Positions 1-5,610 of a stretch of DNA of 6,414 nucleotides are shown piece by piece. The notes beneath the pieces were generated by a model. That model was given only the letters and a program-made list of their open reading frames with translations, made no database searches and was not told where the DNA came from. Each line of letters starts with the position of its first letter. Within the stretch, counting starts at the first letter, position 1. A program made the position numbers and the translations under genes. Origin of the DNA: an uncultured Oscillospiraceae bacterium (GTDB lineage: Bacteria; Bacillota; Clostridia; Oscillospirales; Acutalibacteraceae); contig CABQAA010000125.1 in the NCBI GenBank assembly GCA_902461995.1, forward strand, positions 1 through 6,414, given 5' to 3'.

Positions 1-453
1 AAACAAATACAGATATCCCGCCATGCGGGCATCCGCCGACGGGGTGCTTCCGCTGGATTCATAAATGCGAAGCAGCAGGGATTTGCAGGTTTCGGGCGAC
101 GAAGGATGCATCACGGGATGCTCCGGTGTGAATCCGGTCATCTGCACCATCCGGCGGGCCTCGGTTCCGTTAAATCCGACCCAATAATATTCCCACGGAT
201 TTTGACGGTCGGCTTTATAGCAGACAACCTGAGAGGGAAACACCGCAAACAAATCGCCTTTTTTCAGATGGACCGTCTGGCCTCCGCAGGTGTATTCCCC
301 CTCCCCTGCCTCGATATAATGCAGCAGGTAATGGTCCCGCAGGGCAGGACCCCAGGTGTGTTCGGGTGTGCATTTCTGATAGCCGGTATTGTACACCGCG
401 AGCGCTAGATTTTCTTTCAGTGTGTTTTTGAAGGAATGCTTGGAATCGTCCAT
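1..453 (-). CDS. AraC-family transcriptional regulator, N-terminal sensor part (cut by window edge)
   Basis: The frame is open from an ATG (complement of 451-453) to the left window edge, giving 151 residues without a stop. A clear Shine-Dalgarno AAGGAGG (complement of 462-468) lies 8 nt upstream. The visible part matches the cupin-like ligand-binding domain of AraC/XylS regulators: an N-terminal stretch with RDHYLLHYIEAGEGEY (39-54), the beta-strand pattern GGQTVHLKKGDLFAVFPSQ (57-75), and the family-typical PWEYYWVGFNGTEARRM (86-102). The C-terminal double helix-turn-helix that would bind DNA lies outside the window, so the DNA-binding half is not seen. The gene is divergent from galK across about 150 bp, the usual arrangement for a local sugar-responsive activator. 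Control of galKT by galactose or a galactoside is therefore inferred, not shown. Confidence 0.87.
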   Translation of the reverse strand, partial: MDDSKHSFKNTLKENLALAVYNTGYQKCTPEHTWGPALRDHYLLHYIEAGEGEYTCGGQTVHLKKGDLFAVFPSQVVCYKADRQNPWEYYWVGFNGTEARRMVQMTGFTPEHPVMHPSSPETCKSLLLRIYESSGSTPSADARMAGYLYLF

Positions 454-474
454 AGTTCGTCCCTCCTTAATCGT

Positions 475-503
475 AGTATACCTCCTCATGCAACATTTGT
501 CCA
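475..503 (-). promoter_or_regulatory. Putative sigma-A promoter for the araC-like gene
   Basis: On the minus strand, TGGACA (complement of 498-503) is followed after 17 bp by TATACT (complement of 475-480), close to the TTGACA/TATAAT consensus. Transcription would begin near 467-468, at the edge of the Shine-Dalgarno sequence, so the leader would be only about 15 nt. That is short but workable. A further upstream promoter cannot be excluded. Confidence 0.4.
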
Positions 504-524
504 TGATTTTGCTATTTTCCTCTG

Positions 525-552
525 TTGATAAACGCCTCAGATACTCTATAAT
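525..552 (+). promoter_or_regulatory. Putative sigma-A promoter for galKT
   Basis: TTGATA (525-530) and a perfect TATAAT (547-552) are separated by 16 bp, one less than optimal. Transcription would start near 559, giving a leader of about 44 nt that carries AAGGAGG (589-595), 7 nt before the galK ATG. The -35 box is only 21 bp from the -35 box of the divergent promoter, so a regulator bound between them could act on both genes. I see no convincing symmetric operator. Confidence 0.6.
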
Positions 553-602
553 AAAATCAATATACTTTGTCTCTATTTTCAAGAATATAAGGAGGAAGCC
601 CC

Positions 603-1886
603 ATGCCTTCGAGTAAAGAACTGCTGCAGGCGCTGGACAGCGGACGGTTTGACGCCCTGTTCACCCGTCTGTACGGTCCGGACAACCTGACCTATCAGCG
701 CAAACGCTACAGCGGCGCCGTCAAAGCATTTGTCGACTGTTTCGGCGACCGGGACAATCTGCGCTTGTTTTCCGCTCCCGGACGGACGGAAATCGGCGGC
801 AACCACACCGATCACAACCACGGACGGGTGCTGGCCGCGAGCGTGAATCTCGATGTCATCGCAGTGGCCGCGCCCTCTTCCGACGAGCGGATCCGCGTCC
901 AGTCCAAAGGGTACCCCATGGATGTGGTGGAACTGGGGGATCTGGCTGTCAAACCGGAAGAAAAAAACCGCTCCGCTTCTCTCGTGCGGGGGATGGCGGC
1001 CCGTTATAAAGAAAAGCAGTTCGCCATCGGCGGATTCGACGCCTACACCACCTCCGATGTGCTCAAGGGTTCGGGGCTCTCCTCCTCGGCAGCGTTCGAG
1101 GTGCTGCTCGGCACCATCCTCAGCCATCTGTTCGGCGGCGGCGCAGTGTCCCCCGTGGAGGTGGCCAAGGCGGCCCAATACGCGGAAAACGTCTATTTCG
1201 GCAAACCGAGCGGGCTCATGGATCAGATGGCCTCCTCCGTCGGCGGGATCATCACCATCGACTTTGCGGATACGGAACGGCCCGTCATCCGGCAGGCCGG
1301 CTTTGATTTTGCCTCGAGCGGCCACAAACTCTGCATTGTCGATACGGGCGGCAACCACGCCGACCTCACCCATGAATACGCGGCGGTTCCGGCCGAAATG
1401 CGGGCAGTGGCCCATTCGCTTGGAGTTGAATATCTGCGGGAAACCACGCTGGACGCGCTGATTCCACGTGTGCCGGAGCTCCGCCGTCAGCACGGCGACC
1501 GCGCGGTGCTCCGCGCCTTCCACTTCCTCGGGGATAACGACCGGGTCGTCCGGCAGGTGGAGGCTCTGGAACAAGGCGATTTTGAAGAATTCAAACGGCT
1601 CGTGATCGAATCCGGACATTCCTCCTTCGAGTATCTGCAGAACGTCTACGCTTCCTGCGACGTGAGCTTTCAGGGGCTGTCCCTTGCCCTCTGTCTCGCC
1701 CAGCTGCTGCTGGACGGCCGGGGCGCCTGGCGGGTACACGGCGGCGGTTTCGGCGGAACCACGCAGAATTTTGTGCCGGACGACCAGCTCGACGCCTTCC
1801 GCAGTACGATGGAAGAGGTATTTGGAAAAGGCAGCTGCCACATCCTCATGATTCGTCCCTGCGGCGGTATCTGTGTGGAAGCCTGA
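603..1886 (+). CDS. galK: Galactokinase GalK
   Basis: This is a GHMP-family kinase that phosphorylates alpha-D-galactose with ATP to galactose-1-phosphate, the first committed step of the cytosolic Leloir pathway. At 427 residues it is longer than the E. coli enzyme (about 382) and fits the longer Firmicutes form. The galactokinase signature is at 58-74 (APGRTEIGGNHTDHNHG), holding the presumed transition-state Arg61 and sugar contacts around His68 and Asp70. The phosphate-binding loop GSGLSSSAAFEVL is at 156-168. GKPSGLMDQMASSVGG (200-215) carries the presumed catalytic base Asp207. The third GHMP motif is WRVHGGGFGGTTQNFVP (376-392), a variant I associate with clostridial GalK. Asn67 replaces the glutamate of the E. 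coli-type GEHTD motif, also a Firmicutes pattern as I recall it. AAGGAGG 7 nt before the ATG fixes the start. galT follows 33 nt after the stop. Confidence 0.97.
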   Translation: MPSSKELLQALDSGRFDALFTRLYGPDNLTYQRKRYSGAVKAFVDCFGDRDNLRLFSAPGRTEIGGNHTDHNHGRVLAASVNLDVIAVAAPSSDERIRVQSKGYPMDVVELGDLAVKPEEKNRSASLVRGMAARYKEKQFAIGGFDAYTTSDVLKGSGLSSSAAFEVLLGTILSHLFGGGAVSPVEVAKAAQYAENVYFGKPSGLMDQMASSVGGIITIDFADTERPVIRQAGFDFASSGHKLCIVDTGGNHADLTHEYAAVPAEMRAVAHSLGVEYLRETTLDALIPRVPELRRQHGDRAVLRAFHFLGDNDRVVRQVEALEQGDFEEFKRLVIESGHSSFEYLQNVYASCDVSFQGLSLALCLAQLLLDGRGAWRVHGGGFGGTTQNFVPDDQLDAFRSTMEEVFGKGSCHILMIRPCGGICVEA

Positions 1887-1919
1887 ACACCCAGCAATGA
1901 AAAGAAAGGAACCACCAAC

Positions 1920-2897
1920 ATGGCTGAACTGAGAAAACATCCGCTGACCAACGACTGGATCATGATCGCCTCTCATCGGCAGGGGCGGCCCCAGATGCCC
2001 AAAGATTACTGTCCCTTCTGCCCCGGCTCCGGAAAGGTGCCGGACCAGTTCGACGTCTATGAATACGACAACGACTTCCCCGCCCTGTCCCAGAACCCCC
2101 CCGCTCCCGACGACGTGGCGACGGATTTCTTCCAGACCGCGCCGGCCTACGGCAAATGCGAAGTGATCCTCTATTCGCCGGAGCACACCGTGACCCTGCC
2201 TGAACTTCCCACCTCCCACATCCGGAAGCTCGTCGACCTCTGGGTGGAGCGGTATGAAAAAATCGCGGAGGACGAGAAGATCAAGTATGTCTTCATTTTC
2301 GAAAACCGCGGCGATGTGGTAGGGGTGACAATGCCCCATCCCCACGGCCAGATTTACGGATATCCCTTCATTCCCAAAAAGCTCGAGCTGGAACTGGACA
2401 ACGCCAAAGCTTATATGGACGAGAAGCATCACTGCCTGTTCTGCGACATGCTGGCCGCCGAAGTCGCGTTTGAGCAGCGGATCATTTTCCGCAACGAGCA
2501 TTTCACCGTCTTCCTCCCCTTCTTCACGGAATATCCCTACGGCGTGTATATCATGAGCAACACCCACAAATCCAACATTGCACAGTTCAGTGATGAGGAA
2601 CGCACCGCCCTGGCGGAAACCCTTCGGCGGACGACCGGCATGCTCGACAGCCTTTTCGGCTACAAATTCCCCTATATGATGTGCATGTACAACGAACCGG
2701 TGAACAGCGGGGATGCCTCGGCGTATTATCATTTCCACATCGCGTTTTATCCCCCGATGCGCAGTGCGGATAAGATCAAATACAACGCCTCGAGTGAGAC
2801 GGGTGCCTGGGCGCACTGCAACCCCACCTGCCCCGAAGAAACCTCCAAGGAGCTGCGCGCTGCGTACGATCGGTTTATGGAGAAACAGTCCGGCTGA
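1920..2897 (+). CDS. galT: Galactose-1-phosphate uridylyltransferase GalT (class I, HIT superfamily)
   Basis: The enzyme transfers UMP from UDP-glucose to galactose-1-phosphate, giving UDP-galactose and glucose-1-phosphate, directly after GalK in the Leloir pathway. The 325 residues contain the N-terminal HPLTNDWIMIASHRQGRP (7-24), the zinc-type pair Cys31/Cys34 (CPFC) and His89 in YSPEHTVTLPEL (84-95). The active-site motif is MPHPHGQIYG (138-147), where His142 is the expected nucleophile that becomes uridylylated and His140 a probable metal ligand. Glu181 in CLFCDMLAAE (172-181), together with His271 and His273 in YYHFHIAFYPP (269-279), fits the second metal site of E. coli GalT. AAAGGA (1905-1910) lies 9 nt before the ATG. 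The gene is presumably cotranscribed with galK and ends at the strong terminator near 2955-2988. No galE or mutarotase gene is in the window, so the epimerase must be encoded elsewhere. Confidence 0.97.
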   Translation: MAELRKHPLTNDWIMIASHRQGRPQMPKDYCPFCPGSGKVPDQFDVYEYDNDFPALSQNPPAPDDVATDFFQTAPAYGKCEVILYSPEHTVTLPELPTSHIRKLVDLWVERYEKIAEDEKIKYVFIFENRGDVVGVTMPHPHGQIYGYPFIPKKLELELDNAKAYMDEKHHCLFCDMLAAEVAFEQRIIFRNEHFTVFLPFFTEYPYGVYIMSNTHKSNIAQFSDEERTALAETLRRTTGMLDSLFGYKFPYMMCMYNEPVNSGDASAYYHFHIAFYPPMRSADKIKYNASSETGAWAHCNPTCPEETSKELRAAYDRFMEKQSG

Positions 2898-2904
2898 ATG
2901 AAAA

Positions 2905-2924
2905 GGAAACCGGTTTCGGTTTTT
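2905..2924 (+). terminator. Weak hairpin with U-rich 3' arm just after galT
   Basis: AAACCG (2907-2912), a GTTT loop and CGGTTT (2917-2922) form a 6-bp stem, extendable by two G-U pairs, and the 3' arm runs into T residues. It could act as a weak first terminator, but the much stronger hairpin 30 nt downstream is the more likely operon end. Confidence 0.3.
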
Positions 2925-2947
2925 CAGCTGTTTTGAAGGATCCACAG

Positions 2948-2999
2948 AAAAAACTCCCCGCTCTTTCCTATTTCGGAAGGGGCGGGGAATTTTTTCTCT
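2948..2999. terminator. Strong bidirectional intrinsic terminator (galKT and the small convergent gene)
   Basis: The left arm (2955-2968) pairs with the right arm (2975-2988) over 14 bp, with a perfect outer TCCCCGC/GCGGGGA and two G-U pairs inside when read on the plus strand. The loop is 6 nt. A run of six T follows on the plus side (2990-2995), and six A precede on the left (2948-2953), so the minus-strand transcript also has a U tract. It sits between convergent genes, 57 nt after the galT stop. Confidence 0.87.
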
Positions 3000-3117
3000 T
3001 TTTCTCGCAGAAAGGCTGTTTGTGTTTGGGATGGGACGCGTGATGGATCCGGCAGGCCTCGCAGTCGTCGTGCCGTTTGCAGTTTTTCCATTTGCAGGGA
3101 CATGTTGTTGTTTTCAT
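2968..3117 (-). CDS. Small cysteine-rich protein, 49 residues, function unknown
   Basis: The ATG (complement of 3115-3117) is preceded at 4-5 nt by a strong AGGAGGG (complement of 3122-3128), and the frame runs 49 codons to TAG. The product is basic and rich in Cys and His: Cys6, Cys8, Cys13, Cys19, Cys22 and Cys37, with the core CPCKWKNCKRHDDCEACRIH (6-25). The spacing C-x-C-x4-C-K-R-H-x2-C-x2-C-x2-H-H suggests a metal-binding, probably zinc, mini-domain. I recall similar short CKRHGxCxxC proteins in Clostridia, but I cannot name a characterised family. There is no signal peptide or membrane segment. The last codons (SPPLPK) overlap the 3' half of the galT terminator, so that tail may be shaped by the RNA hairpin rather than by protein function. 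The good ribosome site and dense cysteine pattern make it much more likely real than a chance ORF. Confidence 0.77.
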   Translation of the reverse strand: MKTTTCPCKWKNCKRHDDCEACRIHHASHPKHKQPFCEKKRKNSPPLPK

Positions 3118-3145
3118 ACAGCCCTCCTAAAACGATTGTCCTATT

Positions 3146-3151
3146 AGTATA
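3146..3151 (-). promoter_or_regulatory. Possible -10 box for the small cysteine-rich gene
   Basis: TATACT (complement of 3146-3151) lies 28 nt upstream of the small gene's start codon and 17 nt before its Shine-Dalgarno sequence, a plausible distance. No good -35 hexamer is found 16-18 bp further upstream, so this call rests on the -10 alone. Confidence 0.28.
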
Positions 3152-3296
3152 AAGGATTCAAGTGAATATGAGTACCGCCAGTTTTATCCAGGAATCCGGC
3201 CGAAAAATTCGGAAAATGGTGATATTCGGCGGTTTGTCCCGACTATATATGAAAGGAGACACCATCCGGCACCCAAAAAACGGAGGCGACCACAGC

Positions 3297-4187
3297 ATGT
3301 ACAAAACCATACGGATACGAAAAGCACTTGCAGGCGTGATGGCGGCAGTTGTAGCCGTCGCAGCAAGCGGAGGTCTTACGCTGGGCGTCATTGCCGCCGT
3401 CCAGGCGGACGCAAAGGCGGAGGCGGAGGGAGCCGTCGAACTGCCCATTATCATGTATCACGGGCTTCTCAAAGAAGAAAAACGGCAGGGACAATACGTC
3501 ATATCCCCTGATCTGTTTGAACAGGATCTGAAATACCTGCAGGAAAACGGATACACCACCGTTGTCATCGCGGATTTGATCGATTACGTCAAAAATGGCA
3601 AAGAGCTGCCGAACAAACCGGTGATGATCACCTTTGACGACGGGTATTACAACAATTATCTGTATGCGTTTCCCCTGCTCAAGCAGTATAACTGCAAAAT
3701 GGTGCTCTCCCCTATCGGCCGCTACACCGACGAATACACACAAAATCGGGATACCCATGCCAATTACGCCCACTGCAGCTGGGACGCGGTTCGGGAGATG
3801 ATGGAGTCGGGCCTTGTGGAATTTCAAAATCATTCCTATAACCTGCATTCCATCGATCATGGGCGCAAGGGCGCCAAAAAGAAAACCGTTGAGAGCCTGA
3901 TCGATTACCGCTCCCTGCTGATCGATGACGTGATGAAAATGCAGAACCGGATGCACGAAGAAACCGACTACACCCCCACCGCATTTACCTATCCGTTCGG
4001 TGCGGTCAGCAGCGAATCCCTGCCGATTCTCAAAGAACTGGGCTTCCAGGCGACCCTTATCTGTGAAAGCCATATCAACACCATTACCCGTGATCCCGCA
4101 TGCCTCTATGGACTCGGCCGGTATCTGCGTCCGGCGAAAACCAGCCCCGCCGCCTTTTTCAAAAAAATTCTGCCAAAGGAGCCGTGA
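3297..4187 (+). CDS. Exported or membrane-anchored polysaccharide deacetylase (NodB/CE4 family)
   Basis: This is a predicted metal-dependent deacetylase of N-acetylated cell-surface polysaccharide or peptidoglycan. From the ATG at 3297 it has 296 residues. An N-terminal basic stretch (KTIRIRK) is followed by a hydrophobic segment at about 11-36, either a signal peptide with possible cleavage after VQA (35-37) or an uncleaved anchor, which puts the enzyme outside the membrane. The catalytic domain begins at LPIIMYHGLL (49-58). TFDDG (112-116) supplies the base and metal-ligand aspartates Asp114 and Asp115. QNHSYNLHS (177-185) gives His179 and His184 with H-x4-H spacing, like the PgaB/IcaB branch rather than the commoner H-x3-H. 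FTYPFG (230-235) corresponds to the third NodB motif. GGAGG (3282-3286), 10 nt upstream, supports this start. An in-frame GTG at 3162 would add 45 residues with no export features and is probably leader. No convincing promoter was found in 3118-3296. The next gene starts 6 nt after the stop, in the same frame. Confidence 0.92.
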   Translation: MYKTIRIRKALAGVMAAVVAVAASGGLTLGVIAAVQADAKAEAEGAVELPIIMYHGLLKEEKRQGQYVISPDLFEQDLKYLQENGYTTVVIADLIDYVKNGKELPNKPVMITFDDGYYNNYLYAFPLLKQYNCKMVLSPIGRYTDEYTQNRDTHANYAHCSWDAVREMMESGLVEFQNHSYNLHSIDHGRKGAKKKTVESLIDYRSLLIDDVMKMQNRMHEETDYTPTAFTYPFGAVSSESLPILKELGFQATLICESHINTITRDPACLYGLGRYLRPAKTSPAAFFKKILPKEP

Positions 4188-4192
4188 TGTAA
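4175..4192 (+). promoter_or_regulatory. Shine-Dalgarno plus AUG-UAA start-stop pair between deacetylase and amidase
   Basis: AAAGGAG (4175-4181) lies within the last codons of the deacetylase gene. The deacetylase TGA (4185-4187) overlaps an ATG (4187-4189) that is followed at once by TAA (4190-4192), and the amidase ATG is at 4194. The Shine-Dalgarno is 5 nt from the first ATG but 12 nt from the amidase ATG. Translation of the amidase therefore probably depends on ribosomes arriving from the upstream gene. The layout is directly visible; any regulatory role is inferred. Confidence 0.5.
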
Positions 4193-4193
4193 C

Positions 4194-4931
4194 ATGCCCC
4201 GTATCTATTTGAGTCCCTCTCTACAGCAAAATAACCCGTACGTAATCGGCGGTTCGGAAGAGTACTATATGAACCTCGTCGCCGACGCGATGGAGCCCTA
4301 TCTGCTCTCCTCCGGCATCGCGTTTACCCGGAATGATCCGGAACAGACGTTGTCCCAGGTGATCGCACAGTCCAACGCCGGGGACTACGATCTCCATCTG
4401 GCTCTGCATTCCAATGCCGCCGGCCCCGCCCAAGCCGGCCAGGTACGTGGGACCGACGTCTATTATTACACCAACAGCACCGCCGGAAAACGGGCGGCCG
4501 ATATCATCGCCGAAAACTTCAAAAACATCTATCCCGATCCCAGCCGGGTGCGCGCCCTGGCCACCAGTTCCCTGGCAGAGGTGGTGCGCACCCGCGCGCC
4601 CTCCGTTTTGGTGGAAATCGCGTATCACGACAATGTCGAGGACGCGGAATGGATACGGGACAACATCAACCCCATTGCCCGCAACCTGGTGCAGTCCCTC
4701 ACCCAGTATTTCGGCATCCCCTTTGTTGAAGCGCAGCCCGCCAGAGAAGGCCGGGTGGACACCGTTCGGGGGGACTTGAACCTGCGCAGCCGCCCGAGCA
4801 TGGACGCATCCATCATCACCACCATTCCGGATGGATCGACGGTGACAATATACGGGGAACTAAAGGATTGGTATGTGGTCAATTATCTTGGCAACATCGG
4901 CTACGCCAGCCGCCGCTACATACAAGTGTAA
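4194..4931 (+). CDS. N-acetylmuramoyl-L-alanine amidase-like protein with C-terminal SH3b domain
   Basis: The 245-residue product has an Amidase_3-like domain (about 1-177) and a bacterial SH3 domain (about 187-245; GDLNLRSRPSMDASIITTIP at 193-212, WYVVNYLGNIGYASRRYI at 226-243). Family members cleave the bond between muramic acid and L-alanine in peptidoglycan. Visible landmarks are SEEYYMNLVADAMEPYL (21-37) with Glu22/Glu23 in the zinc-ligand glutamate region, DLHLALHSNAA (66-76) with His72 matching the family's S-x-H-x-N motif, and APSVLVEIAYHDN (135-147) with Glu141 at the catalytic glutamate. The usual first ligand, the His of an N-terminal D-P-G-H-G motif, is absent: that position reads YLSPSLQQNN (5-14). 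No signal peptide is present and an in-frame stop lies directly upstream, so the start cannot be extended. It is probably coexpressed with the deacetylase as a wall-modifying pair. Domain identity is fairly sure; catalytic activity and location are not. Confidence 0.88.
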   Translation: MPRIYLSPSLQQNNPYVIGGSEEYYMNLVADAMEPYLLSSGIAFTRNDPEQTLSQVIAQSNAGDYDLHLALHSNAAGPAQAGQVRGTDVYYYTNSTAGKRAADIIAENFKNIYPDPSRVRALATSSLAEVVRTRAPSVLVEIAYHDNVEDAEWIRDNINPIARNLVQSLTQYFGIPFVEAQPAREGRVDTVRGDLNLRSRPSMDASIITTIPDGSTVTIYGELKDWYVVNYLGNIGYASRRYIQV

Positions 4932-5002
4932 GCAAGCCCGCGGAAAGTCGGTGCTGTCGATTTATCGGGCGATGCGGTCTACCCGTACAAACCGTGCCGC
5001 CA

Positions 5003-5047
5003 TATGAAAGAACCCGGTTCTGCTATGCAGGACCGGGTTCTTTCATA
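5003..5047. terminator. 21-bp hairpin, probable bidirectional terminator
   Basis: The arms 5003-5023 and 5027-5047 pair over 21 bp with one G-U pair and a 3-nt TAT loop. The GC core AACCCGG/CCGGGTT is flanked by AAAG on the left and CTTT on the right, so either strand ends its stem in a short U-rich stretch. It lies 71 nt after the amidase stop and 15 nt beyond the stop of the convergent zinc-ribbon gene, as expected of a shared terminator. The U tract is short and interrupted, so termination strength is uncertain. Confidence 0.7.
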
Positions 5048-5062
5048 ATCCATTTTGGGCCT

Positions 5063-5593
5063 TTAATTCCGCAGAATTCCAATAAAAAGCAAGGCGAACC
5101 CCATGAGAAGGGACGTGGCGATCATGGAATACAGCCGAAAATAATAGGCCGGCACCGGGTTTCCCCGGTCATCCAGATACATCCACCAAAGCTTGTAATA
5201 GGATTCCGGTTTGTAGATGTCCCAGGCCGCCGAGGCAAAACAGAGCACAGCCCCTAAGCCCCACCATCCGGCGAAAAAGATGGCGGCGCCGGCGGAAAAC
5301 AGAACCAGCAGCACGCAGACTCCCAGTAACGCCGGACGCAGCCGTTCAAACAACCGCCGGCGCTGTTCTTGTTTCTCTAGATCGGCGGCAAACGGCGCGA
5401 TTTTCTGTTCGACCATCTGATTTTCGCTGACCGGCTCTACCCCCGAAAGAGAGGTCTGACAATCCCGGCAGACAGCCGCGTGACTGGGGTTGGCCAGGCC
5501 ACAGCCCGGGCAGCATTTCACCCATTCATCCGGCGGCGTTTCCTGCGGATCATCCGCCGACAGGATGGTTTTCGTTTTTGTACGATCCTTCAT
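5063..5593 (-). CDS. Zinc-ribbon membrane protein, function unknown
   Basis: The 176-residue product starts with a polar segment, then a treble-clef-like zinc ribbon CPGCGLANPSHAAVCRDC (28-45) in which Cys28/Cys31 and Cys42/Cys45 form the two C-x2-C knuckles; an extra Cys27 adjoins the first. After a charged linker (EKQEQRRRLFERLRP, 73-87) come hydrophobic segments at about 88-108, 110-124 and 153-174, so two or three membrane passes with the ribbon probably cytosolic. A Trp/Tyr-rich stretch (YYKLWWMYL, 132-140) lies between them. AGGAGG (complement of 5600-5605), 6 nt from the ATG, fixes the start. It begins 17 nt after the stop of the DUF975 gene and is almost surely cotranscribed with it. 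Zinc binding follows from the motif; I do not recognise a specific family and assign no function. Confidence 0.83.
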   Translation of the reverse strand: MKDRTKTKTILSADDPQETPPDEWVKCCPGCGLANPSHAAVCRDCQTSLSGVEPVSENQMVEQKIAPFAADLEKQEQRRRLFERLRPALLGVCVLLVLFSAGAAIFFAGWWGLGAVLCFASAAWDIYKPESYYKLWWMYLDDRGNPVPAYYFRLYSMIATSLLMGFALLFIGILRN

Positions 5594-5610
5594 CCGTCTC
5601 CTCCTGCCGG

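Noticed and set aside
490..512. Imperfect inverted repeat GCAA...TTGC over the araC-like -35 box as an operator
   Set aside because: The symmetry is limited to a few bases, and AraC proteins usually bind direct repeats; not enough support to call an operator.
106..616. Two plus-strand frames overlapping the araC-like gene and the galK promoter
   Set aside because: The minus-strand frame encodes a clear AraC sensor domain with a strong ribosome site; the plus frames have neither and run through the divergent promoters.
579..2945. Very long minus-strand open frame (788 codons) antisense to galK and galT
   Set aside because: It is in codon register with both genes, so it stays open simply because they avoid TTA, CTA and TCA codons. 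The translation is low-complexity Gly/Val/His-rich and matches no family, while galK and galT are unmistakable.
3200..3229. Small palindrome CCGAAAAATTCGG and repeated ATTCGG ahead of the deacetylase
   Set aside because: The stem is only 5 bp and the repeat only 6 bp, with no clear promoter next to them; chance occurrence is likely.
3162..3296. GTG start at 3162 (or ATG at 3249) for the deacetylase
   Set aside because: Neither start has a suitably placed ribosome site. The added residues would put a non-export-like segment ahead of the basic-hydrophobic signal region, whereas the ATG at 3297 has GGAGG and gives a typical export N-terminus.
3243..4073. 276-codon minus-strand frame antisense to the deacetylase gene
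   Set aside because: It is in codon register with the deacetylase and explained by the same codon avoidance; its product shows no recognisable domain.
4868..5257. Plus-strand 129-codon frame across the amidase end and the hairpin
   Set aside because: It overlaps the SH3b coding region, crosses the terminator hairpin and has no domain or ribosome site.
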